A stretch of DNA of 64,000 nucleotides from Dermanyssus gallinae (lineage: Eukaryota > Arthropoda > Arachnida > Mesostigmata > Dermanyssidae), in NCBI GenBank assembly GCA_003439945.1, contig QVRM01001287.1, forward strand, positions 97,270 through 161,269. The letters are read 5' to 3'. Positions 22,726 through 57,603 of this stretch are shown in pieces. The first letter of the stretch is position 1, and each line of letters begins with the position of its first letter. The position numbers and the translations under genes were made by a program. The notes under the pieces were generated by a model. That model ran no database searches and was not told where the DNA came from. It saw only the letters and a list, made by a program, of their open reading frames with translations.

Positions 22726-23611
22726 ATTTTTAAGAACATTTTTAGTTTGAGCACATTAGGCTCATTTTTCTGGCGAGTTACTCTCCATTTAAAAACATGT
22801 TTCAGACATCGTTTTATCGCTGCAAACCTTAGAAGAATATTCTTCTTGCGACCCGTAGACGTATAGATATCACTGAACATCTTTGACATAAGTATGACTT
22901 CAGTATGACTTTCCTTAATGCTAGAGAGAATATTACGATATATAGTTTTTGCCATCTCTCAAATATATTAGGAAGTTAGACATCATCACTTGAGATTCTC
23001 TATTTGTGTGCAACTCTAAGTCGGTGCTTACTGCACCTCTGGTCAGAGCCTCTGACTCTTCCCCATACAAGAGTTCTGCATCTAATTAACCTTAATCTAC
23101 TGTATTGACTAAACCCTAAGATAATAATAATCGAAGCCAATTGATGTCGAGGATGAGAGTAAGTGGTACGGTTCCTTCCAGGCAAACCGGAGATGGCTTT
23201 AGCCTTCTGAGATAGAGCAAGAGTCGTGGACACCTAAATTAAAGGTCCGCTCACGTAGGAAAAACGTCCGGTATCGTTTTATTTAATGCACTTTTGCTTT
23301 TCAGTATCATACAGCAAACTACTAACTGATATTCAGTTGGCTAAAACATGGCTCAACATGCCCTTTCTGTATGTTCATAATGCTTGCATATACGCATATG
23401 CACACAAATTGTGCACCTAATGTCTTTCATCTCAAGCAAACGCCTTGATGCTCCATTAGTCCATTTTCCTTGGCGTCGAAAAACTATACATGTCGATAAA
23501 TAGCACAGTCACGCATATACACACACATACTACTGAATCCCGCCTCCTGTGAATTAGACACAAATATACAAATAATATAGGCAGTGATATATAAACACGT
23601 CGCCCGCGACT

Positions 23612-23667
<56 letters not shown>

Positions 23668-24877
23668 TAGTATAGATCAGTATAAGGGATGTTGTTATTG
23701 GCTAACTGAGCAAACATCGCTGGATGGTAGACTGAGTGTTGGCCCAGTCTTGCTGTTTCGTAAAAAGGTAACAAGTAATTAATTAAAAAACTAAATTCAG
23801 TACGTTTTGCTATATGAGTTATCAAAAGGCACTACCAGGTGAACGCTCATGTGAATTATTTTAACCAAAAAGGCTACCACCGAGCGTCCACAATATTTTC
23901 CCACACATGCATCGTTCAGCTGAATTGGCTCAGTTGCTCAAATTTTTTTTGTCTGGTAAGAAAACACTCTTTGCGACGAAGGTCCTTCGAAAGGTAGGAG
24001 GAAGGCTATTTCGAGGATTAATCCCCCAGATTAATTAAAACCACATATATTCTACTTTTGGCAAGAAAACAGCGGCCAAAAATTTGCACACGCCGACAAA
24101 TATATATATATATATATGTATATATACACGTTGCTGCGTCAGGATCTACACACGTGAATTGTCCTGCAGTGCCAAAGGGATCATGTGTGGCGGGACGTAC
24201 AAGATAGAGCCGTCAGGCCGATGCGCGCTGAGAATACCCTACAGCAGAGAACCAGCAGAAAAAAAGCCAAAACAAAAGATCACGTACTGTAGTTACAACC
24301 ATTTCAATTTAATCTAGTGACGACTCTTCAATTATGTTTTTTTTGTGCTATGTGAAAATATGTATACGTATGCAGAATTTTGCCGGTGTTTGGTTATTTA
24401 TCCGTTAGGTTGATACCAACGTCACATCGACGAGTGATTCAGTTATCCAGAGACATAGGTGAACTTCGCTCAACATTGAACGGTGCGAAGGTGCGCGAAT
24501 AATCACTGAGCTTTTGTGGGTTCCTCGCTAACAATCAGAAAATGACCAATATTAACAAATATGTCTGACTCTTACATATGATCTAATTCATGTATGTGCA
24601 ATGAAACTAACGACTGTCTAACTACGAATGATTATGGATATTAGGGTTAGTCTGACTACCGCTCTCATGTCTCCCTCCCTCACTCAGCGATGCCTGTTGT
24701 TCGCGATTACTCTATGGCGCGCTGTGTTTATCGTTGCCGTTTCAAAAGGTTGCCAATCAATACCTTCAACTCTCTTTTGCTCCATCCCATCTTAAGTATC
24801 TCGGGTATAAACTATATTTGGCTTGACAAAGAAAATGACTTATGCAGCAGACAATTAGCTCTTGTGTGTATGTGTGT
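22387..24877. other. Intergenic DNA downstream of the GMC gene
   Basis: Holds (TA)n at 22674-22721 and 23619-23665 and short TA tracts near 24098. The 3' UTR of the GMC gene must lie near the right end, but no clear polyadenylation signal was found. Nothing else recognised. Confidence 0.5.
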
Positions 24878-46849
<21,972 letters not shown>

Positions 46850-46884
46850 TGGAACACATATGGGGCCACGACAAACGACACGAC

Positions 46885-47010
46885 AAAATATACCGAAAAA
46901 CAAGTGTTGTTTTAATTCTGTTCAATTCAGGTTCTCCTTTATTGTTTTCGAAAGGTAGATATTACATTTTATAGGCTTGTAATTCATCTTGTATTACTGA
47001 GTCAGTGCCG

Positions 47011-47047
<37 letters not shown>

Positions 47048-47533
47048 ACCGACATAGCCCGCCGGCAAATTTATTTGTCCATGTGGAAAAATTGAGGTCT
47101 GAGTTTATTGTCCCTAATAGTTATAACTCCATGTTGTCTGTTATCACAATGTGTCACATAACACATAATATTTATATATATAGCGGCACTGACTCAGTAA
47201 TACAAGATTAATTACAAGCCTATAGGTACATAGTGCATGGTTATCATTAACTGGTATGTTCAAACGCAACCTTTCACGAGGAGTACGAGTTGTGCACCTG
47301 CCGGTTCTGCGCTGGACCGAAAATCGTTGCACTACTTCTCTCGTCGAAAGCGTGAAGAAGATAGAGCTTCATGAAGAAACATTTTTGAAATGTATCTTAT
47401 ACTCAATTTGAGTGAAATAAACATAATTGTAAAAATTACAAGCCTATAAAATGTCCTATCTACCTTTCGAAAACAATAAATGAGAACCTGAATTAAACTG
47501 AATTATAACAACATTTGTTTTTTGGTATATTTT
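46885..47533. mobile_element. Foldback (long inverted repeat) element with a LINE inserted
   Basis: The left arm begins AAAATATACCGAAAAACAAG at 46885 and continues to GAGTCAGTGCCGCTATATA near 47018. Its reverse complement runs from about 47175 to 47533, interrupted by a family B LINE at 47225-47433. Arms are about 130 bp and roughly 90 percent identical by eye. The loop is about 130 bp plus (TA)n. No coding capacity. The left arm starts 36 bp upstream of the GMC ATG. Confidence 0.85.
47225..47433 (+). mobile_element. LINE family B tail fragment inside the foldback arm
   Basis: Matches 21976-22215 with a roughly 40-base internal deletion between GCCGGTTCTGC and GCTGGACCG. AATTACAAGCCTATA is present at 47210-47224 and 47434-47448, a perfect 15-bp target-site duplication. 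Confidence 0.9.
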
Positions 47534-48461
47534 CTTATTTAATAAGAGGTGGTGTCTCTAAGAGATCCTAATAAGAGGAAACTTACTCTAAAATTTCTTC
47601 AACCACAGTTTTCAGTTAGAACACAAAGTTCCGTCATGCTCTTACGCGGTATTTATCATGAGGTTTTTAGCCTTGTTCTGGCATCTATTTTTGTTTAACG
47701 TAGCTAAATTTTAATTGAGTCTACAAAACACAGATTACTTAAATATCAAAACGTATGAACGTTGTTTTACCCAGTAAATACAAATAGAGTCTTAGGTGTG
47801 ATCTTGGCGCGACCTTTCTTTCAAAGCTATCCTTCTTCAGGTTTAATGATTTAAATATCTCCTTTTCTCTCTCTCCCTCTATCTCTCGCTCTATATATAT
47901 ATATATATATATATACATATATATACATATATATATATATATATATTTGCATTACGTCGATACACATGATTACGTACACGACAGTGTCGCTAATTTAGGG
48001 GTTTAATTACTTAGCGTCACCTCAGGAACCTGTGTGAATTGTGTAGACAATCACCTGGCGGTGCAGAATGATGAGATCAACGAAATGTCGTCCCTTTTGG
48101 CACTGAAGTTTTAGCGGATCGCGTAACGGCGCGGTCAGCTCATGGCGGTGTCCGAACACAGCAGGTGGCCAATTATCGGATCGGTAAGTCGTGGGGTGTC
48201 AGCATGTCTCTTTGACTAGCGGCCCAAACCTACATCGTTGTCCGCTGCATTGAGCCTTTACTAAATAAAAGATGACAATAGTTCATATTAGAGTATATTT
48301 AAAACAACACATTCTCATATCAGTAACATTTTTCGAAAATACATATCCGTATGTCAGACGAAAAAAGTACGTGTATGAATACGTGTTGCACGAGATTTGA
48401 AGTTCACTGCCTAAGATGTTGTACTTCTTTTAGGGGGGGGGGGTAGATGGTAATGCACCAT
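47534..48461. other. Intergenic DNA, nothing recognised
   Basis: (TA)n at 47890-47946 and a poly-G run at 48435. No gene seen. Confidence 0.5.
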
Positions 48462-48645
48462 CTTTTTTTATTGAGACATCTGTGCTTCTCTGTTTTTTGC
48501 CCGATCATGGCCGGACTTATAATCCACTCTGGCATTCAACTTGTCCAAATTGGGAACCATGAAAACCAGTGGCCGTTCCAGGTCTCAAATCCACGGCCTC
48601 CCGAATGCAAGGCAATGGCTTGGCCACTAAGCCACCGTGTTCGGT
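48462..48645 (-). repeat. tRNA-derived SINE candidate
   Basis: On the minus strand: GGTGGCTTAGTGGCCAAG resembles a pol III A box and GTGGATTTGAGACC a degenerate B box, at tRNA-like spacing, followed by a body and an AATAAAAAAAGATGG end. It lacks an acceptor stem, so it is not a functional tRNA gene. Confidence 0.45.
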
Positions 48646-50934
48646 GTTTTTCTTCCTACTTCATACTTCACTAAGAGTATTCAAGCGAGAGTTAAAAACA
48701 CCAGGTGTGTAGCCGATGAACTCTCAAATGTGGTTAATACTATTGTTAGGCAAGTGGCCATTAGATAGATTTGCAGCTTATTGCATTGCGAGTTATAAGG
48801 ACTTTGACTAAAGCCGAGGTGGTGGCTGTGTGCTATCGGAACACGCCCCGTGGTGAATCTGTTACTTGTGATGTTACATTCGATCGTTGAGTATATCATG
48901 TTTACTCTATCACTCCATTATTATATATTACCTTTGTATCACATTATTGTTTGTGTGAGAACTCAAACAATGTAAGAGATGCAGTTCCGATAATAAACCA
49001 CGTTGCCAATCAATATAGACAAGGTATATCTATATGCAAATAAGATGGTATGTATATAACGTCTTATTTATATAATTAATTAACGTTGTCCTCTCGTACC
49101 ACAGATTGTTCAATTAAAAACGTACTTAAACAAAAAAATAAAAGATTACGCAAGTGGTCCACCGCATTTTCCTAACTTGTTAAACTACCAGCCCTGCAAA
49201 AGGTGCGTTTTCGTCTTTCTTGAACGCTGGCACCGTTTTTATTTTTTGCCATGGACAAATTGTTTTAAAACTCAAATTATTTGTGGGTTGCAGAAGGAAA
49301 ATTGGGTCGTTTCATCTAAGAATTCGTCGCATAGGTCGTGGTTTTTCCAGCGCATACTGCACGGCTCGGGGGGCTTCTGCCACCACCGAAAAAAAACATG
49401 AGATCAATATCAATTGTTATATATTGGCATCGGCAGCATTCGGGGCTGAAGAAATTTTTCCGCAACAACTGTACTAATGACAACATAATGCATGACTAGA
49501 CAATGCATAACAAATAATGACGTGACATAATGCATTGTTTATGCAAAATCCATAACATATTGGTGCACTGTGTTGCGAACATATCCGTCCCTTCGGGCAT
49601 ATGTGCGCTTAGTATCTTAACTCTGATCGGAATGAGTTTATGCGCATTGGATACAGTAGAACCAACATTATTTAATTTTTTGTTCCAAAGCCTCTAACAA
49701 AGATGCACGAGCAGGCGGCATCGCATCATCCCCTAAGCCAAGTACACAAGTTGTCTATCTATATCCTCTATGAGATACTGAATGAACTCGGCATTAGACT
49801 CCACAATCGTGTTCCTGTCGGAAACTGCACAATACTGTCGTACGAGAATATATATGCATATCGGCTTTCTATTGCAGCTATTGCAGATAGAGACATGGAT
49901 CGAATTAGGTGAATTGCATTCAATACTCTACGAACACTCTACATCAACGAGCATATCTCGTCTGTGGCCGCGGTCGTCACGCAGTATATTGAATACGAAG
50001 GGCATATCTAATTTAAGCTAAAAAACGAAAGTTCGATTCGCTCCACCTTCGCGTCATTCGTGTCAACCTGCACTGTGACTTATAACTGGATGCGGCGTCC
50101 ATACATACATACATACATGCATACATACGAACTGAATATCTCCTTTAATTGCAATGTTAGTAGGTAGTGCAGTAGTAAAACTCCACTGAGACCGTTTTTT
50201 ACATCTGTCATTGCCGACACTTTGTTCGAAAATGGCTGAAGTTCAGAAGAGTGAATCTAGACTTCGTAAAGATCGTCGACTCACCGACGGATATGACGGA
50301 TGTCAGAGTATTGCTGCATTACAGAAAATGATACGCTCCGAACTGTGATCATCCTATCATGAATACAGGTTTAATCTCAACTCAAAGGAAGGCTTTTAAA
50401 ACATGTCTACGCTAACAGACGTTAACAGAAGGTCATTTGGACCACAATACAGGGTGTCCTAAACATCTTTGCCTTGTCCTGTTACTGGCCGACAATGCTT
50501 TCCATTTGCGTATGACTCGTCTGCATTGAATAGACACACTCGATATGCTTAATAACTTAGTCTCTTGGTCCAGGGTCTATTGGCTAAGAGTAAATCATCT
50601 GCCACAGTTTTTCTCAAATATCACCTAGCCCAGTAGACTGAAAGTTCAGTACAGAAACGGGCGCCAACTAACAGCAAAAACTGCATCATCGTGAGAAGCC
50701 CCGCTTGATTTACAGGAATCCTAATGAACATTTATTATATACGGGGTACCTTTATCGCCGTGAAATCATCTATAGGGGTACCATCTAAGCTTTAAACCTG
50801 TAGGTGAAACTGTTCGCGTTTCACCGCCATCACCTGCTACTACCAGGGAGAATTAATCGACGAGTTTTGATAGCCCGTAAACGATTACAACATCAAGTGC
50901 TGTTGCTAAATGTGTGGAAAAGTAACGTAGGAAA

Positions 50935-50975
<41 letters not shown>

Positions 50976-51240
50976 GCCGGTAACTCTGTTGTAACTGTTG
51001 GAGTCGCGCTTTGAATCACGTCAAGACACAATCTATCTCGAAGCGAAACTCCTTTCTAAGACAATTGTCTTGTATAAACCTATTAAAGATAAGAGGGTTT
51101 TTATTGGAAACTGTTGAGCATATATACACTGTGTTCGAACACTCATGATCATATAGAATGCTGCTTTTCTATTAAAAAAAGCGGTTAGAAAGATTTTTGA
51201 TTAAGGATTGATTAAGACGCGATCTCCTTATATTTCTCGT
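48646..51240. other. Intergenic DNA, nothing recognised
   Basis: Short frames only. (CATA)n at 50101-50125 and (TA)n at 50938-50972. Confidence 0.5.
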
Positions 51241-51825
51241 TCTTTGTTGTACCTATCTGTTTCCTGTTTCCATTCGGTTGTTTCTCGTTCGTTACAGCGT
51301 GGTGGGTGATGCATCGTTCACTCACTGAAACCGTTCACACAACACTTCGGCAGCCCTCAGCTTAATCCTCAAGGGCGATCAGCTCACTAAACCACCACCG
51401 TCGTAGATCACCACCAAACAGAACCACCAAACACGCTGGTGTCACCACAACCCCCAGTGTCAGCTGAATCTATCTTCACTGCTGCATCAGATCGTTTAAG
51501 TTCTCTTGAAGTAGCTCTTCACTGCGGGTCACTGCGAACCTGCTGCGTACGTTCAACGTTCTCATTCCGAGCAGCGGCCCAGGGTTTGTTCATTTGTGCT
51601 GAGGAGAATTATGACGATTATAACCGACTACGAACAAGCAGTCAGGGCCGGCTCATATCCTCATCAGCACCAACACCTCTATCTCTTGTTGTCGAGGTTA
51701 TCTACGAACTAGAGACTCTTTAGCGGGCGAATCTTTGGCGAATTCGAACTGACACCGAACAGGTGGCCGACGGAGGCTATGTCAGCATCAGCAACAATCG
51801 TGAGCGACGATGCTTCAGTAGCAGT

Positions 51826-51865
<40 letters not shown>

Positions 51866-52400
51866 GAACAATAAGCACGAGTACAACAACAATAATAAAG
51901 CCGAGGACAGCAACAACACTCAGGCCGAGGACAGCAACAACAACAACAACAGCAAAGTAGCCGAGGGCAACAGCAACAACAGCAACAACAATGCGGCAAC
52001 GATGACGGTTGTTCAAAAAGAAAGGTCCGCGCGGAGCCGAAGTTATAGCTGTCACATCATCACACAGCACGACACACGCCAACTGCGGTTGCACAGCACC
52101 CCACGCCCAGCGTTCAGGCAAGCACTGCCTCGATTGCTGCTGCTGCTGCTGCTCCCACTAGACTTAAGTGATATGTAACAACAACAGCAGCAGCACACCA
52201 ACCGCACCTATAACGGCTACTGCGGTTGAAGGCGGCAAGTGCTAAAATGGAAGAGGAATAGTTTGAACAGGGCAACCAACAGCTCGACGCCGGCCCAGAG
52301 AGAGAGAGAAAGGGATCAGAACGGAAGATGCTAAACCCTGACCCCGCCCACAATAAACGTTGGGGGATGCTACACGACCTATCGTCAATATAATTCACTC
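51241..52400 (+). other. CAA/CAG-rich GC-elevated segment, possible orphan leader
   Basis: (CAA)n at 51826-51865, further CAA and CAG tracts to 52190. Composition resembles the leader at 9540-11634, but no large frame follows. A 94-codon frame at 51439-51723 has no recognisable domain. A non-coding exon of a gene outside the window is possible. Confidence 0.3.
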
Positions 52401-52439
52401 ATCTATATGCTTCTACCTCTATTAATTATCTCTCTAAAA

Positions 52440-52441
52440 CA

Positions 52442-52489
<48 letters not shown>

Positions 52490-52503
52490 TTATATATATA
52501 TAG

Positions 52504-52530
<27 letters not shown>
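52440..52530. repeat. (TA)n microsatellite
   Basis: About 90 bp of TA with TAGTTATATA and TAGATATA interruptions. Confidence 0.93.
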
Positions 52531-52535
<5 letters not shown>

Positions 52536-52807
52536 AAGTTCTATATTTCTTTCAAACAACAACTCTGCATGTCTACTTCATGCATAAATGACTTTGGTAT
52601 AAAAACTGCATCTCATTTGAGATTGAAACTTTCCGCTCTTGCTGTCACATTGCTAATTTCACGTAATATGTAGCCTCTATCCCCACGTAGGAGAGCGAAA
52701 AGTTCTGCTACATGTTTATAAAAAATAATATTTATTACATCATCCAAAGTGTGCGCCATTAAAAAAAAGCCCCCGCCTGCTGCAATGCAATTGTGCCAAA
52801 CGTGCAG

Positions 52808-52846
<39 letters not shown>

Positions 52847-54410
52847 GTTTTATCAATACATCTGAAATAAAAAGTTCAGGCCTCTTGCTCGCGCGACCTT
52901 CTTAAAATTTCGGGATAGTGTTCTTTATTGGACGTAAAATTAGGTGACAAAATCCGTGGAAGATCCCTTATAGTAAAAAAACACTCAAAATGACCTTGGT
53001 GTTGGATCTCTTTTTCTTGAAATCTCGAATTTTTGGGAAGCACCACTGTGATGATTGGGCGTTGGTTTCGATGTCGTAACCATATACATATGACTCGCCT
53101 CTTGCTAAAAATTCAACATTTGTGGGGGAAACCTCGTTGCCAGTCCTGTGACGAATAAAATATAAGTCACGGATGTTATAACTGATTTATTATATAAACA
53201 TTTTTCACCTATATCCCTTTGATGTGATAAAAGCTTAAATCTATATCACGCACTTCATTCTCCGACTCAGACTCTGATGCTGTGGTGCAGTATATTTATG
53301 GAAATGCCAGCTGGTATATCATATCATTCGAACCACTGCGAACCTTGATTTTAGTTACTATGTCTTTAAGCTAGTGAAGACGGCATATATATATTCCTCA
53401 ACTTGCCATTTTCCGTTGTTTTATCATTATGTATTATGTATCAGTTAACGATATTATTTACAAATACATCCAATACTTGGCTCGTGATAGCTAAATTTGT
53501 TACATACTTAGCCTAGGATCTCAAATTCCGTAATTCCTAAAATTGTGGCTTCAATAAAGCTCATCAACGTTCTGATCTCTTGTCCAAAACAGAAACCCAA
53601 CCCACGGGATATCAAGGTAGCGCTGTGGATTTGCGAACATGTGTGTATATCGCGCATTTTATATTATGTTATTTCCATTTGTGATTATTTGTAGGTAAAC
53701 TAAATTATTCGTTTATAATACATTATTATAAATTATTTAGTTTATAATTTTAAGACATGTTAGGCTGTAAAGTCTGTAAAGCACCCAAAGGTGAGCGACG
53801 AGGCCGGCAAATTAAGGGGCTCAGTATTATCAGTGTTTTTTTTTCTGGGAGGTGTTCGGGGAATGCATGATGGCAACTGCGCCACTAGCAGCCTGCGTGA
53901 CTAGTATGAGACTCGCAAACCCACTATACCCGGATTCCTCCACCCCCCCCCCCGGCTCGGTATAACTTTGGCATTACATCGAACCGTGGGAGAGGCGTCT
54001 CTTGTCGTTCTCCTTCAATCAGCTCTATCCCTGACTACCATCCCGCATGTCTACCTGCGGTTGGATAGGGTATGCCATTTTGTAATCGTCCTGTGAGGGT
54101 GTGCGTCGAGACCATGAGAGCCTGGCTGCTCCCCACCCCCTCCCCCCTCCCTCGGCTCCTCGTCTCGACCACTCTCCCGAGAGACCCGCTCAAACCTCTC
54201 CCGCCTGGCCGTTTCCTTGGCTGTCTTGAGTGTCAAAACGGCGTCGTCAAACAAGTTCGTCGCCTCCCTCCATGCCTCCGCCGAAGTCATCATATGGGCG
54301 ATTACCTCCTTGATGGGTCGGCCTCTCACAGCGGTATTATCAGAATTAAGGGAGCAGAAATTGACGAAATGAGAATAGGAAAAATTACAAAAAATCTAAA
54401 CACCTTGTAG
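52531..54410. other. Intergenic DNA, nothing firm
   Basis: (TA)n at 52810-52840 and a poly-C run at 53945-53954. A minus frame 54329-54051 (92 codons, 'SAEAWREATNLFDDAVLTLK') looks protein-like and may belong to a retroelement, but no family was recognised. Confidence 0.4.
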
Positions 54411-55800
54411 CGGTAGAGTTAATGACATTGGAATTGTGGCAGTTTATGCAAAACCGACAGGTGTAGAGTCCGCTGAAATTATGACAGAATGTATTATGCT
54501 TGGGATCGAAGCGGTGCCGAGAATAATACTGATGATTCTAGCGGGGGATTTTGATACGAAGTCGGACAAGGATAGCTCGGAAAGAACTCAAGCATTTTTG
54601 TAAATTATAGCGGAGATCGGGTGCTGGTTAGAAAGCGAGCCAAGCCTAAACATCTTTGATTGTTGCATTGTGTTCACTGACATTTTTGTCTTAGACGAAA
54701 AGTTTTTTTTTGGAAAGAAAATACGTCATTTCGCGAGGGGTGGGGCTTAGAATGCTCCCACACCAATGGGAATGACATTAAAGCCTAGCAGCAGTAGGGA
54801 TAAGGCTAGTTGAAGGCAAGGAACGAAGACAGAACTAGACAGTGGGACGGAGGTTTTCTTATAGGACGTTAATGAAGTATTTTGTGCAGGGGAAGTGCAA
54901 ATAATGTCATATGAGCATAAACTGGCAAATCTTGTAAAAAGTTAACGACTTGTAACGAAGTTAAGAGTGTAATAGCTTGGCGTCAGGAGCAAAAAGGAAG
55001 ACCTTGGTTAAACGACCACTGCAGAGCAACGAATAATGTCAACAGGCTAACCGTAAGAGAATACGTGAAGACGTTTTTGATATTGAGGCAGTTTGCTATG
55101 ATGGTGAAGAATAACGACTCAAAGAGCATGCAGGGAAAACGACAAAGTAATGTGTAAACCGGAAGTAGAATGTGCTGCAGTAAGTAAAGATACAACCTCA
55201 TAGGTGGGTGGCTAAATAGAAATGAAAATGGCAGTACTCAGTAGAGACTGGCCGATTGACTAATGGTACGTTGCATGTGTGCAGTGGAGAGCCGATACCA
55301 CCCCAAATAAAATAATATTATACAATGGGTAATGGGACATGGGACAAAGACGCAGAATACGCACGTGAATAGGTAGCTCGTGCAGTCACAATCGAAGACG
55401 TTGCGAGGGCAACTGAAAGAGTGTCTACAGGCAAGACGGCCACAAACGATATGATAAAAACTAAACTTTAAAGCAAAATTTGGCTTCAATTGAGAGGCGT
55501 GAGAGACTAATTGATTATATGGACGCGATGGTACTTAGCATTGACTGGCAAAAGACAGTAGCAGTTAAGTTGCGACGAGGTGGTCGATTGGCAAAAGGCA
55601 GCGCTTTTCGAAACTAGGGGTAATGAAGTAAATTTTGTTAATAAACATTTCCCTATCTGGGAGTCACCATAACGCCGAACCCGAGCGCTTTCTAAGTCAA
55701 ACAGAAAGCCGATTAAGAAAAAACTCCCTGCCCCGAATTGCGAGGTTATAAATACGATTGGGCATAATATTGACTATCGAACGTGATGGCATCGAGCAAT
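54411..55800 (+). mobile_element. Decayed LINE: endonuclease and RT-thumb remnants
   Basis: Across shifting frames: 'DIGIVAVYAKPTGVESAEI' and 'LAGDFDTKSDKDSSERTQAF' (apurinic-type endonuclease GDFNxR block) near 54430-54600, 'PWLNDHCRATNNVNRL' near 54995, then 'KTVAVKLRRGGRLAKG' and 'FPYLGVTITPNPSAF' near 55560-55690. The RT palm between them is missing. Many stops. Confidence 0.6.
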
Positions 55801-56399
55801 AGGGCATTACTTAGCTTTAATTGCCAATGATTAGCTTACGCATTGTGCGTAAAGGGAAAACATACGTTTGCATATGTGTATATTTATCACGACTGAGGTA
55901 ATAGTCTGAACTACTCTCGTGCATCGCTTGGAGTGGTGTAAATCACAATGTCGCTCGTAATGCTGTCACGCAACTCCTCCCAAATACAGATCATCTTCAT
56001 GTAGAATCCATGTACATTAAATCGTGGGACCAGGTTCTCTATTGTCTGTTCTCATAATTGCAGCGCTTCCACGAACTAAACATCATTTTCTTGATTTATA
56101 AAACAGCGGGTCAATGTCTCGCATTCAGGCGTGCTGAAAGCTGGCGTTCTCAGTAGAGCGTTCATCGCTTGTAGAACCTCAACAGGTAAATTGAGTTTAA
56201 CAATTTTAATAAAGAGTAGCAGAGGTGACACCAGCATATATACTGATCTGTTAAGGCTAGTGCGGTAAAAGCTCTTAGCTTCTTCTTCAGCAAAGTGGCC
56301 TTGGTTTTGTCAAATGGCTAAATGGCTACTTCGGTAGATCAGACTATAGCATATTTAAACCCTAAGAGGCGGTGGGTGCGATATTCAAGTTGAAGAGAC

Positions 56400-57603
56400 T
56401 AACAGCAATTGCCATTGACAGTTTATGAGGTTTTCAGATATGTAAAAACGATTGACGTCCGTTCCGATTTTTTCTCGATGTGAGGAAATATAAGAATGAC
56501 CTGGGGAAGTTTGTGCCTCAGGACGAGAACATGACTGGCATGGCCGGAGAAGTGTAAAACTAATTTTATAGTTCCTGAACTCAATCGAGGTTTGTCTCTT
56601 CCAGCAAATTTTCCTCCACGTGGAAATTTGATTGCATTTGTTTTGCGTAATAACATTAACATAAATTTGCCTTATTATCACATAAAAGGGTGTGTGCTGC
56701 AATTTATCATGGACATATACGTATTGTTTTCAGTAGACGTACTTCCTGCAAGAAGAACGTAGCTAGTCGCCAAATAGGTGAGCACCCTTTGAATTTGCTT
56801 GCGCCCACATGGTCATCCACCAAGCAAACAGTCTATTTGTTTGTAGACATCCTGAACACAACGAGCCACGGCTTTTGGAATAGTTGATCGCTGTCTCCTT
56901 AGGTTATTAGAGCGTACATAAAAAAGTGTCCTACCAATTCATAACTTGGTGAGTTGAAGTAGAGCAGATATTTTGCGCGAAAGTGAATTTATACTATTAT
57001 AGGAACAACATCAGCTAACACGCTTTGAAGGCACAGAACCGCAGACGCCTTAGAAACGTGCCTTGAACGCCGTTCACTAACTAATTCTGTATTTGGTCAG
57101 ATGGGACTCTCAGACAGGAGAACAATTAGTACGTTTGGGAAGAACAACAGATTTTTAAAAGCGTGTGCAGACATGAGGAGTTGTTAGAAGGAAGCGGACG
57201 GTGGTATTAACAAGGCGCAATGCCTTGGATGCCTCTTCAACTTTGGTAATGTGGAGACTAACATTTCAAGCGTATTCAAAATGAACAAGATACAAGATTA
57301 GGTGTATATTAAAGAGTCGGTCAAATGCAGTCGTTAATTTTGTAGTCGAAGTCAAGTACTCCATGTGCCAGCGCTATGTATTTGAAGGATGAAAAAGCAG
57401 TGCCGTCGACAGACAAAACTTGTATTTATCTTTAACTTGTTGTGGCCGACATAGGCTTCAAGGTCGCAAGGAACTGTTCCAAGTGAAATATATATGGTGC
57501 TAGACTCCAAGCGGGAGTACAGCACAAAGTCATTAGCATACATAAGGGCGTTCTCATGCGAGTGCCGACCTTTTGTCTCTCCTGGAGGGTCTCTCAACAG
57601 CAA
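56400..57603 (-). mobile_element. Decayed LINE, minus strand, with YAND at the RT active site
   Basis: Minus frame 57603-57352 encodes 'ALMYANDFVLYSR' and 'LEAYVGHNKLKINTS', the YADD block and following helix of a LINE RT. Frame 56662-56423 encodes 'KTNAIKFPRGGKFAGRD', like 'KTKAMKFRRGGRLAARD' of family B. The gap and stops between them show decay, and the second catalytic position is N for D. Confidence 0.6.

Noticed and set aside
50020..50060. GTTCGATTCGC, a possible tRNA B box
   Set aside because: No A box, no pairing stems and no plausible anticodon arm at the right distance.
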